Source: JBELHO01 sp042091375 (GTDB lineage Bacteria > Pseudomonadota > Gammaproteobacteria > Enterobacterales > Alteromonadaceae). Taken from it: DNA of 11,634 bases. Numbering within the stretch: position 1 is the first letter of the stretch; every line of letters begins with the position of its first letter. The stretch lies in assembly GCA_042091375.1 (NCBI GenBank), contig JBELHO010000074.1, positions 1 to 11,634 of the forward strand, written 5' to 3'. Shown one piece after another: positions 1 through 6,656 of the stretch. The position numbers and the translations under genes are program-made. The notes beneath the pieces are model-generated. The model saw only the letters and a program-made list of their open reading frames with translations, made no database searches and was not told where the DNA came from.

Positions 1-34
1 TTTATCAACAAAAATTTGACGCTTTACTTGCTTT

Positions 35-76
35 TTGTCATTTTATTGTCATTTTTGTTAGTTTACGCATTTGTCA
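35..76. repeat. Short TTGTCA direct repeats downstream of the hddA-like gene
   Basis: TTGTCATTTT occurs at 35-44 and again at 46-55, and the core TTGTCA appears a third time at 71-76. The stretch from 1 to 129 is AT-rich, has no open frame of useful length on either strand and no hairpin followed by a T-run, so I see no terminator for the left operon here. The repeats are short and could be chance in AT-rich DNA. Confidence 0.25.
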
Positions 77-129
77 GCAAATGACCAAGAAGGTTGACTT
101 GATTAAAATTCACCTCACAACCGAGGAAG

Positions 130-1128
130 TTAGTAAAAACCATTCGGCTCATACATTACAATTTTAGAGCCGCAAGCCCCAGTTTTAACATCCACATGAA
201 TAAGTTTATTCAAACGCTGCTTTATCTCTTGATGTTTTTCAGGTGGCGCAAGAAACATTATAAATCCTCCACCGCCCGCACCGAGGAGTTTACCTCCATA
301 AGCACCTGCATCGATGGCTTGCGCATAAAGGTCATTTATTGTGCTGTTAGTAATTTCACTGGCCAGTTCTTTTTTTAATGCCCAAGACTCTTTTAACATT
401 CCTCCTAAATCACGCATATCACAATTAGCTGATTGCAATATATCATTTGCGCTGTATGTCATATTCAGCATAGTCGATAATTGCTTTTGTTTTATTGATA
501 TGTTGTCAATTTTCTTCTCAGCTATGTGACTCGCTATTCGACTTAATCCAGTGAAAAAAAGCATGAGATGAGAATTCAGACTTTTAACCGTTTTTTCTTG
601 CATAATTAATGGCGTGACATTAATTTTCCCTGAGGGTAGAAATTCAATAAAATTTGTCCCACCATGCGCAGCCCAACACTGATCTTGTGAACCCACATTT
701 TCTTTGATCACGTTTTGCTCGATACGGATAGCTTCTTCAGCTAAAAATTGCGGTGAAGATATTTTGCCTTCTTTAGCTCTCAGTGCATTTAATAACCCTA
801 CGGTAAATGATGAGCTAGAGCCTAAACCTGAACGAGCTGGCAAATCCGCTTGGTGCTGAATTTCAATACCTTTTTCCACTTTCATTTCAGACAAAACAGC
901 TTTCACTGATGGATGCTGTATGCTTTCAATATCACTCGGTACCTCAACTTTTGAATAGACAATTCGATGTTTATGCTCAAAAAATGGCGGGAGATTTCTT
1001 ACCGTTAAATAACAGTATTTGTTGATCGCAGTGCCGATAACAGCACCACCATGCTCTTTGTACCATGGCGGATAATCTGTACCGCCACCAAAAAGAGAGA
1101 TCCTAAATGGCGTTCTTGAAATAATCAT
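130..1128 (-). CDS. hddA: GHMP-family sugar kinase, D-glycero-alpha-D-manno-heptose 7-phosphate kinase-like (HddA)
   Basis: A cytoplasmic kinase of 332 residues, full length for this family. HddA phosphorylates D-glycero-D-manno-heptose 7-phosphate at C1, giving the 1,7-bisphosphate on the route to GDP-heptose. Visible features: the N-terminal strand and sugar-binding stretch FGGGTDYPPW (13-22), the glycine/serine-rich ATP loop ARSGLGSSSS (98-107), which is GHMP motif 2, and the C-terminal glycine-rich motif 3 (275-289, GAYGGKLLGAGGGGF). The ATG lies in a 4-nt ATGA overlap with the end of the hddC-like gene and has its own ribosome site, AAAGGA, about 9 nt upstream. It is the last gene of the five-gene leftward run. 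Adjacent guanylyltransferase and GmhA-like genes favour a heptose substrate, but related GHMP kinases act on fucose and other sugars, so the exact substrate is inferred. Confidence 0.85.
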   Translation of the reverse strand: MIISRTPFRISLFGGGTDYPPWYKEHGGAVIGTAINKYCYLTVRNLPPFFEHKHRIVYSKVEVPSDIESIQHPSVKAVLSEMKVEKGIEIQHQADLPARSGLGSSSSFTVGLLNALRAKEGKISSPQFLAEEAIRIEQNVIKENVGSQDQCWAAHGGTNFIEFLPSGKINVTPLIMQEKTVKSLNSHLMLFFTGLSRIASHIAEKKIDNISIKQKQLSTMLNMTYSANDILQSANCDMRDLGGMLKESWALKKELASEITNSTINDLYAQAIDAGAYGGKLLGAGGGGFIMFLAPPEKHQEIKQRLNKLIHVDVKTGACGSKIVMYEPNGFY

Positions 1129-1868
1129 TTTATATAATCCTTTAAGACAACGGGGGCTTTTTGATAACTTTCTGGTGTGCCTATATCAATAAAACACCCA
1201 CTAGAGATTTGAAACGATTGCAATTGTTCGCAATGAGGAATTAAAAAATCATGTTCAATACTTCCTCTCGAAAATTGACGAATTTTATCTGCCATATCAC
1301 TAGAAAAATAATAAACTCCCGCATTAATCCAACCAGGTGAGTTGTTAAGTGGATTTTTTTCAATAAATTGGGTAACTGACCCCGTATCATCAATTATCAC
1401 TTGACCATAACGCGATACACTTTCAACTCGAGTCGCCACCAACCCAATCGCCGAATCATTTAATTTCATTTTGTTCATAAATTTAGATAGATTAACTTCA
1501 ACAAATGTATCACCATTAATGACAATGATTTCACTCGTCTCTAGATTATCTAGGGCTAAAGACAGCCCCCCGAGGGTTCCTAATGGCTCTGATTCAATGA
1601 CATAATTGATATTTATTGGGTATTTAACTGAATAAAATTGCAGTTGTTCTACAACAAGATCTGACATGTATCCCAATGAAAATGATACATTTTTGACACC
1701 TTGAGAGACTATCCAACTCAGTAATAATGCTAAAAATGGTTGTCCGTCTATCTGCGCTAATATCTTTGGTCTATCAGCGACGACACTTTTCAAACGAGTA
1801 CCTAAGCCTCCTGCTAGAACAACAAGGGTAACATCATCTAATGAACTAAACTCATATTTATTGATCAT
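1125..1868 (-). CDS. hddC: Sugar-1-phosphate nucleotidyltransferase, D-glycero-alpha-D-manno-heptose 1-phosphate guanylyltransferase-like (HddC)
   Basis: A 247-residue cytoplasmic nucleotidyltransferase of the NTP_transferase fold. It would join a nucleotide to a sugar 1-phosphate, GTP plus heptose 1-phosphate if it is HddC. Visible motifs: the nucleotide-binding loop LAGGLGTRL (18-26) followed by a lysine in RPK (35), the base and sugar-site stretch ESEPLGTLGG (92-101), the metal-binding NGD (118-120) and a C-terminal DIGTP (228-232). Its ATG overlaps the stop of the radical SAM gene as ATGA. No clear Shine-Dalgarno is visible upstream, which suggests translational coupling. The next gene starts in its own stop codon. 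Family members using mannose, glucose or N-acetylmuramate look alike, so the heptose assignment rests mainly on the neighbouring HddA- and GmhA-like genes. Confidence 0.82.
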   Translation of the reverse strand: MINKYEFSSLDDVTLVVLAGGLGTRLKSVVADRPKILAQIDGQPFLALLLSWIVSQGVKNVSFSLGYMSDLVVEQLQFYSVKYPININYVIESEPLGTLGGLSLALDNLETSEIIVINGDTFVEVNLSKFMNKMKLNDSAIGLVATRVESVSRYGQVIIDDTGSVTQFIEKNPLNNSPGWINAGVYYFSSDMADKIRQFSRGSIEHDFLIPHCEQLQSFQISSGCFIDIGTPESYQKAPVVLKDYIK

Positions 1869-3355
1869 GATGTGACATCATTGTACAAATCACGTTGTAA
1901 GCGAGACTTACTCATTTCCACAATGTGCTCTTTGGTCTGTAAACCAAACTTTTTTTCTATGAAATTAAGGTAATTATCATCTGAAAAATAGTCATGAAAA
2001 GCGTCATCTCGAAATTTTAATACAGTAGCAGCACTCTCAAACTCAGTTTCTAAAGGTAAACAATTTTTACTGTGCTGAGAAAATCCCCCCCAGTCATTTG
2101 GTAAAGGAATGTTGTTTTTAAGTCCATCTACATATAATTTTGATCCTGGATAGGCCATTGCAGAGTAAAAATTGGCAAACTCACAGTTTAATTTTTTGGC
2201 TAATGCCAGTGTATCTTGCATCGTTTTGACAGAGTCGCTTGGCAATCCAAATATATAGTTACCAATAACATTAATATCTGCTTGTTGAATATCTCTAACT
2301 ATTTTAACGATATCATCACTATTCAATGATTTATTAGCTCCGTCACGCACTGTTTCGTCAGCTGACTCAATACCTAGAGCTAACCAGCGAATACCGGCCT
2401 TTCTCATCAATTCCAGCGTGTTTTCTCTCACAGTATCTACGCGTGCATAAGCCCATATATTTAGCTCGTTTGCATAACTTTTTTCAGCCAATAATTGACA
2501 TATTTTTAGGTAATGATTTTTCTTCAATACAAACATTTCATCAACAATTTTAAAGGTTTTAACCTGATATTGCTGATAAAGCATGTCAATTTCATCAACA
2601 ACCATTTGTGGGCTGCGACAACGATAATTACTTTCATGAAAAGGTGCATTAATACAACAAAAAACACATTTATATGGGCAGCCCAAGGTTGTGTATATGG
2701 AGGCGTATGGCTGGCGATTAACGATATCACCAAAACATTGCCAATTATGTGCCCTGTATTTTTCCATCGGTAACATATGCCAAACGTTACCGTGCAAGTA
2801 CTTATCTAAGTCTTTGATTAATGGTGGATTGGCATTTTTTATGACTTTTGAAAACTCATCTTGCCATACCAGTCCGGCGACTTCGGATAACTCTCGCTTA
2901 CCTTTCAAAGCTTCGAATAGCTGAGCACAAGTTTCAGGCCCTTCCCCAGCACACACATAATCCACAGGCTCTTCCAATAACGTTCTCTCTGGCAAAGCGG
3001 CTACATGCCCCCCCACAATAATTATGTTACTAGAAACCATTGTGTGCTTAATTTCTTTAGCCAACTCGCGAGCAGCTACCATTGTTTGTGTCGATGCAGA
3101 CGGTTGATGCCCAAATGCGACTATCACAACCAGCAGGGGAGTTGTTTTTTTAACATGTTCCGCCGCCAATTTGCTGTCTAAAGCTAAAGCTTCCGTATCT
3201 AAAATCTCAACCTTCAAAGATTTATCGAGTAGGTATCCTGTGATCAACCTTGCCCACATAGGTGGCTCAATCGCAGTAAGATCATTTCCTAAAGACTGAT
3301 AAACTGCTTTTCGCCCACCTGGATTTATAACTAGAATGTCTAGGGGTTCAGTCAT
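1865..3355 (-). CDS. B12-binding-domain radical SAM protein
   Basis: A 496-residue protein with two parts. Residues about 5-150 resemble the N-terminal cobalamin-binding Rossmann domain of this class (DILVINPGG at the start, IIIVGGHVAALPE at 111-123, then a VDYVCAGEGPE stretch at 131-141). The DxHxxG histidine motif is absent, as is usual for the class B radical SAM group. Residues about 218-440 form the radical SAM barrel with the cluster motif CPYKCVFC, cysteines 226, 230 and 233, then GIES at 338-341. The C-terminal ~60 residues have no motif I recognise. The ATG sits in a TAATG junction with the E1-beta stop, and AAAGGA about 8 nt upstream is a good ribosome site. Known relatives methylate, rearrange or cyclise unactivated carbons. 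The substrate here is unknown, but the position inside a sugar-nucleotide operon points to a sugar. Confidence 0.82.
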   Translation of the reverse strand: MTEPLDILVINPGGRKAVYQSLGNDLTAIEPPMWARLITGYLLDKSLKVEILDTEALALDSKLAAEHVKKTTPLLVVIVAFGHQPSASTQTMVAARELAKEIKHTMVSSNIIIVGGHVAALPERTLLEEPVDYVCAGEGPETCAQLFEALKGKRELSEVAGLVWQDEFSKVIKNANPPLIKDLDKYLHGNVWHMLPMEKYRAHNWQCFGDIVNRQPYASIYTTLGCPYKCVFCCINAPFHESNYRCRSPQMVVDEIDMLYQQYQVKTFKIVDEMFVLKKNHYLKICQLLAEKSYANELNIWAYARVDTVRENTLELMRKAGIRWLALGIESADETVRDGANKSLNSDDIVKIVRDIQQADINVIGNYIFGLPSDSVKTMQDTLALAKKLNCEFANFYSAMAYPGSKLYVDGLKNNIPLPNDWGGFSQHSKNCLPLETEFESAATVLKFRDDAFHDYFSDDNYLNFIEKKFGLQTKEHIVEMSKSRLQRDLYNDVTS

Positions 3356-4422
3356 TAAAAAGGTCCTTTAAATGTCTTTTGATAGACAAGCTCAGCGTCG
3401 GCACTATCGGGTTTCCAATGATTGGCTACCCCCTCATCTATCATGGCCATGGCTGCTTGAGCAATCGTTACTGGATTTGGGTAAAAGCCTTGTTCAAGAC
3501 TAGGTGTGGTCGGACACGTAGTATTTGCAAATCCTACACGTTTAACCCTTACAGCTGTTTTTGATTGCTCACAAACTTGAGCTAAAATTTCAGACGAAGC
3601 CCCACAGTTTAGCCAAGCATTATCTACAACGAGTAATTTTCCTGTCTTTTCAGCAGCTTCAATAATAGGTGAGATATCTAAAGGTGCTAGCGTTACTGGG
3701 TCAATGATGGTAGCAAATATTCCTTCTTGTGCTAAAAGCTCTGCTGCACGCAATGACTCAACAACCATATTGGAAATGGCGACGATGGTAATATCTCTTC
3801 CCTCCTTAATGACTTTACTTTTACCTAATTCAACTTCATAGGGTTCAGTAGGTACATCGGCTTCAGTGTTAAATAACAGCCTGTGCTCCATGAAGATAAT
3901 AGGATTAGGATCCTTTATTGCTGCAAGCATTAATCCTTTCGCGTCATATGCATTTGAAGGTGCAACGACTTTTAATCCTGGTATATGCATAAATAAACTA
4001 TGTAAAGCCTGAGAGTGCTGAGCTCCCTGCCCCCATGACTTACCAATAATACAGCGGATCACTAAAGGAACATGTACATCACCACCATACATATAATGTG
4101 CTTTCGCAGCAATATTGATTAATTGGTTCATGCACAATAACAAGAAGTCCATTCTAATGTGAATATGAACGGGTCTCATTCCAGACATTGCGGCACCAAT
4201 AGCAACTCCAGTCATGGCATCTTCAGAGAGAGGGGTAGTGAATACCCGATCTTTACCAAACTCATCGACCAACCCCTTAGTACTTCCCTGGATCCCGAAA
4301 TGGTCATCGATATCTAATCCCATCAAAAAAACGCGTTCATCAAGTGCCAATGCTTGTGCCAGAGATTCTCTTATTGCGTTTGCGTAATTTAATGTTACCG
4401 TTCTAGGTTTATTTGTAGACAT
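3355..4422 (-). CDS. ThDP-dependent dehydrogenase E1 component, beta subunit (carboligase candidate)
   Basis: Beta subunit of an E1-type thiamine-diphosphate enzyme, related to pyruvate and acetoin dehydrogenase E1-beta and to the C-terminal half of transketolase. I start it at the ATG at 4422 (355 residues). An in-frame GTG at 4437 is possible but has no ribosome site, and the ATG restores the usual N-terminus. Visible: the catalytic glutamate in PLSE (Glu67), the GGDVHVPLVIR core strand (113-123) and the active-site loop GQGAQHSQ (131-138) with the conserved histidine 136. The usual GEDV motif near residue 35 is replaced by GLDI, and a tail of about 25 residues extends past the normal E1-beta end. 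It overlaps the E1-alpha stop by 14 nt and ends in a TAATG junction with the radical SAM gene. No E2 or E3 gene is in the window, so a dehydrogenase-complex role is doubtful. Confidence 0.85.
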   Translation of the reverse strand: MSTNKPRTVTLNYANAIRESLAQALALDERVFLMGLDIDDHFGIQGSTKGLVDEFGKDRVFTTPLSEDAMTGVAIGAAMSGMRPVHIHIRMDFLLLCMNQLINIAAKAHYMYGGDVHVPLVIRCIIGKSWGQGAQHSQALHSLFMHIPGLKVVAPSNAYDAKGLMLAAIKDPNPIIFMEHRLLFNTEADVPTEPYEVELGKSKVIKEGRDITIVAISNMVVESLRAAELLAQEGIFATIIDPVTLAPLDISPIIEAAEKTGKLLVVDNAWLNCGASSEILAQVCEQSKTAVRVKRVGFANTTCPTTPSLEQGFYPNPVTIAQAAMAMIDEGVANHWKPDSADAELVYQKTFKGPF

Positions 4423-5347
4423 GATCAAATAGCTCACTTATTTGGGGAAATTCACTTTGCTCTGCAAAACTAAAAGCTTGTTCAATTCTCTCTTGATTTA
4501 TGTTGTTGATATCTTCAACCACATCAGTATTTAACTGCGCCTCAAGTACTTTTAATGGATCATTGTCTACCCAAGATTGCCCATCACTTTCACTGCGATA
4601 CCCTTGTTCAAAATCTGTATCTGGTCCGACATGCTGGTACCAACGATAACAATCGACTTCAAGTAACATAGGTCCTTTTCCTGAACGAATGCCTGCGATC
4701 ATAGACGTTGCTATGTCATAAAGTGTCATGATGTCGCCACTACTATGACGCTTGAAATCGACAGAAAAACCATCTACTCGTTTAGACAAATCAGATTGTG
4801 CCCAACGTTTCTCAATTGGTTCGTGAATAGCAAACTGATTGTTTTCAACAACAAATAAAATGGGTAACTTGTGTAAGCCAGCAAAATTTAAACTCTCATA
4901 AAAACAACCTTCTTCTGTTGCGCCATCCCCCAAAAAACACAAAACAACATTGCCAGTATGTTTCATTTTTTGAGTTAACGCGTAACCAGTAGCCACTGGA
5001 ATTCCAGTGCCAACCACAGCAGAAGTGCCAATAACATTGACGCTAGACTCAATTAAATGCATGGAGCCACCGCGACCTTTCGCACAACCATCACTTTTAC
5101 CAAACATTTCAGCGATCAATTTTTCTGGTGATCCGCCTTTAGCCAAATATGCCGCATGACCTCGGTAAGTCGCGGCAACATAATCATCTTTTGCCAACGC
5201 TTCACAAATAGCGACACTGACAAATTCTTGACCAATAGAAAGATGTACTGGACTTTTAATTTTATCTGAAGGGTAAACTTCAGCTATTTTTAACTCTAAC
5301 TGGCGAATAAAATTCAATGATTGGTATAATTTTTCAGTAATAGACAT
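4409..5347 (-). CDS. ThDP-dependent dehydrogenase E1 component, alpha subunit (carboligase candidate)
   Basis: Alpha subunit of the same heterotetrameric E1-type enzyme, 312 residues from the chosen start. Motifs in order: HLSIGQE (35-41), YRGH (61-64), the glycine-rich KGRGGSMHL (90-98), and the ThDP/magnesium motif that begins GDG (140-142) and ends ENN (168-170), with the expected spacing. The loop that carries the phosphorylated serines in mitochondrial E1-alpha is replaced by RWYQHVGPDTD (235-245). The frame stays open upstream to 5446, but the ATG at 5347 is preceded at 5 nt by GAGGA and gives the normal family N-terminus, so the longer form is rejected. It is the first gene of the leftward operon. 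In a 2-oxoacid dehydrogenase the pair decarboxylates a 2-oxoacid. Without E2 it may instead hand an acyl group to an aldehyde or ketone. Confidence 0.87.
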   Translation of the reverse strand: MSITEKLYQSLNFIRQLELKIAEVYPSDKIKSPVHLSIGQEFVSVAICEALAKDDYVAATYRGHAAYLAKGGSPEKLIAEMFGKSDGCAKGRGGSMHLIESSVNVIGTSAVVGTGIPVATGYALTQKMKHTGNVVLCFLGDGATEEGCFYESLNFAGLHKLPILFVVENNQFAIHEPIEKRWAQSDLSKRVDGFSVDFKRHSSGDIMTLYDIATSMIAGIRSGKGPMLLEVDCYRWYQHVGPDTDFEQGYRSESDGQSWVDNDPLKVLEAQLNTDVVEDINNINQERIEQAFSFAEQSEFPQISELFDHVYK

Positions 5348-5352
5348 TAATA

Positions 5353-5357
5353 TCCTC
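5353..5357 (-). promoter_or_regulatory. Ribosome binding site fixing the E1-alpha start
   Basis: On the minus strand GAGGA lies 5 nt before the ATG at 5347. None of the in-frame starts further upstream (5359, 5428, 5446) has comparable spacing or sequence, so this site decides the start. Confidence 0.8.
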
Positions 5358-5475
5358 ATAATGGGGCGATCAATAAGCAAAATAAAAAATAATTCAATAT
5401 CTGTGCCTAATATAAAAGTGCTACCCATATCAGCATAATTCATCAATTAAGAATAGTGATAACTCAACTGTTTTT

Positions 5476-5481
5476 ATTATA
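5476..5481 (-). promoter_or_regulatory. Candidate -10 box of the leftward operon
   Basis: The minus strand reads a perfect TATAAT here, about 130 nt before the E1-alpha ATG. The matching -35 position (around 5497-5504) reads only poorly (TCTGAA or AATCTG), so this would be a weak or activator-dependent sigma-70 promoter. The leader would be about 120 nt long with no obvious riboswitch or attenuator hairpin. Confidence 0.45.
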
Positions 5482-5503
5482 CTAAATACGGTACAGTTCA
5501 GAT

Positions 5504-5535
5504 TTGCAATAAAATTACTGTATATTTTTTATAAA
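5504..5535 (+). promoter_or_regulatory. Candidate promoter of the gmhA-like gene
   Basis: TTGCAA (5504-5509) and TATAAA (5530-5535) are the best -35 and -10 matches upstream of the rightward gene, but they are 20 bp apart, wider than the usual 17. Several other AT-rich hexamers could serve as -10, so the exact element is uncertain. The position between two divergent genes makes a rightward promoter here likely. Confidence 0.35.
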
Positions 5536-5573
5536 ATACAGAAAATTATTTCATCGAATGAATAGGACAAAAA

Positions 5574-6134
5574 ATGAAAAACTCATGTATTCCTCAATAT
5601 GTATCTCAATTAACCAATATTTTAGATACTTTTGATTGGACAACTCTTTCTTCTTTCACTGAAATAATGTTTAAAGCATGGCTAGAAAAAAGGAATATTT
5701 TCATTTGTGGCAATGGGGGGAGTGCAGGTAATGCTAATCACATTGCTAATGATTTTTCTTATGGTGTAAATCCAACAGGAAAAGCGTTTAATGTTGAGTC
5801 TTTATCTGCAAATAGCGCAATAATAACCTGTTTAGCTAACGACACAGATTACGATAATATTTATGCTCAGCAACTTTTTAATAAAGGTAAACCTGGAGAC
5901 ATTCTTATTGTACTTTCTGGTAGTGGTAACTCAGCTAATATACTATCAGCACTAAAGCAAGCAAAGTCACTTAACATGACAAGTTGTGCTGTTTTAGGCT
6001 TTAGTGGCGGTAAAGCAAAAGACCTTGCCGACCATCCATTACACTTTCCTGTTGACGATATGCAAATAGCTGAAGATCTACAACTTATTGTAGGTCATAT
6101 GTTAATGAAGGATCTGAATGAGTTAATTAGTTAG
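5574..6134 (+). CDS. gmhA: SIS-domain sugar-phosphate isomerase, sedoheptulose 7-phosphate isomerase-like (GmhA)
   Basis: A 186-residue cytoplasmic single-domain SIS protein, close to the usual 190 residues of GmhA, which converts sedoheptulose 7-phosphate to D-glycero-D-manno-heptose 7-phosphate. Visible: the phosphate-binding loop GNGGSAGNANHIAND (46-60), the second SIS loop SGSGNSANI (115-123) and a C-terminal helix with EDLQLIVGHM (167-176). By eye-alignment to the E. coli metal site (His61, Glu65, Gln172, His180), this protein has His56, Asp60, Glu167 and His175, so the two histidines are kept and two ligands are exchanged for other acids. AGGAC about 6 nt before the ATG is a fair ribosome site. 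It is the only intact gene on the plus strand and diverges from the operon carrying the kinase and guanylyltransferase. A different ketose phosphate remains possible. Confidence 0.8.
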   Translation: MKNSCIPQYVSQLTNILDTFDWTTLSSFTEIMFKAWLEKRNIFICGNGGSAGNANHIANDFSYGVNPTGKAFNVESLSANSAIITCLANDTDYDNIYAQQLFNKGKPGDILIVLSGSGNSANILSALKQAKSLNMTSCAVLGFSGGKAKDLADHPLHFPVDDMQIAEDLQLIVGHMLMKDLNELIS

Positions 6135-6190
6135 TCACTTATATACATTTGCAACTCAGGTCTAAAATCGAATATCCCAAGCCCAGCAAC

Positions 6191-6300
6191 TTACTCATAT
6201 ATAATTTCGTATTCTTGTGGGAAGTAATATTCTTCGATATACCTTAAAATAATTAATTTATTGTCGCAAAAAATGTATGCATTATAAGTAACGTACATAC
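6191..6300 (-). pseudogene. Possible 3' remnant of a gene interrupted by the IS21-type element
   Basis: The minus strand is open from about 6298 to a TAA at 6191 and reads 35 residues, ending in LRYIEEYYFPQEYEIIYE. The composition looks protein-like, and it ends up next to the presumed outer end of the IS21 remnant. This fits the tail of a gene cut by that insertion. I do not recognise the family, and an open frame of this size is expected by chance in AT-rich DNA. The rest of 6135-6413 shows no gene and no terminator. Confidence 0.2.
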
Positions 6301-6315
6301 TGCGTATTAGCATAA

Positions 6316-6348
6316 CTTTGATCACTCAGCACCATCAAGCTTTGATCA
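6316..6348. repeat. Repeated CTTTGATCA motif, probable IS21-type terminal repeats
   Basis: CTTTGATCA occurs at 6316-6324 and 6340-6348, 24 bp apart, about 70 bp beyond the istB stop. IS21-family elements carry such multiple transposase-binding repeats near their ends. The terminus itself could be the TG at 6301, but no second end is left to compare. Confidence 0.4.
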
Positions 6349-6413
6349 GTATTTCACCATTTTGTAGAGCCTTTTTTAAATGATCTTAAGTGTTCACAAT
6401 TAGTTAAATTATT

Positions 6414-6602
6414 TTATTTTTTTCTCATCGGCTCGCCTTTCAAATTTATTTTTACTGAACTGTGCACTAGCCGATCAAGGATCGCATCTGCATAAGTTGA
6501 TTCACTTATCATTTTGTACCAATTTTCAATAGGAAGTTGGCTAACGATTAACGTAGATTCTTTATCATATCTGGCGTCAATTAGTTCATTAGGTTGTTGT
6601 GC
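6414..6602 (-). pseudogene. istB: Truncated istB, C-terminal end of an IS21-family ATP-binding transposition helper
   Basis: About 62 residues matching the end of IstB, the AAA+ helper of the IS21 transposase: NELIDARYDKESTLIVSQLP, then ADAILDRLVHSS, and a terminal KGEPMRKK before the TAA. This corresponds to the last quarter of a roughly 250-residue protein. Walker A and B motifs are missing. The homology stops exactly at the left end of the IS3-family element (6603), and the missing N-terminal part does not resume on the other side of that element (7799 onward). The IS3 element therefore either inserted and then deleted adjacent DNA, or a recombination joined the two. No istA sequence is present in the window. 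Confidence 0.85.
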
Positions 6603-6619
6603 TGTTGAAACCACCCCAT
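6603..6619 (+). repeat. Terminal inverted repeat of the IS3-family element, orfB side
   Basis: TGTTGAAACCACCCCAT, read on the plus strand, pairs with TGTTGTAACCCTCCCAT read on the minus strand from 7798 (14 of 17 positions identical). Confidence 0.75.
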
Positions 6620-6656
6620 TTATCGTTCAGATCTCAACAGAGCATTCCTGATTTAA

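Larger units (their letters stand above)
5466..5541. repeat. Alternating CTGT/ACAG inverted half-sites in the divergent promoter region
   Basis: Four half-sites alternate in direction: AACTGT (5466-5471), TACAGT within GTACAGTT (5492-5497), ACTGTA (5517-5522) and ATACAG (5536-5541). Starts of successive cores are 25, 25 and 20 bp apart, and CTGTAT (5518-5523) with ATACAG forms a 6-bp inverted repeat. They cover both candidate promoters, as an operator pair would. The spacing is too wide for a LexA box. Confidence 0.35.

Noticed and set aside
2513..2924. Open frames on the plus strand and in other minus frames inside the radical SAM gene
   Set aside because: They are shadows of a strongly supported gene, with no motifs or ribosome sites of their own. 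The same applies to similar short frames elsewhere under hddA, E1-beta and both methyltransferases.
4423..4437. GTG start of E1-beta at 4437
   Set aside because: No Shine-Dalgarno precedes it, while the ATG at 4422 gives a normal N-terminus; the GTG cannot be fully excluded.
5348..5446. N-terminal extension of E1-alpha to 5446
   Set aside because: The extra 33 codons have no ribosome site at their start, are hydrophobic and unlike E1-alpha N-termini, and overlap the probable leader. GAGGA before 5347 fixes the start.
5518..5541. LexA (SOS) box
   Set aside because: CTGT and ACAG are separated by 16 bp, not the 8 bp of a LexA site.
5348..5573. ops/JUMPstart element for RfaH
   Set aside because: No GGCGGTAG or close variant was seen on either strand of this leader region.
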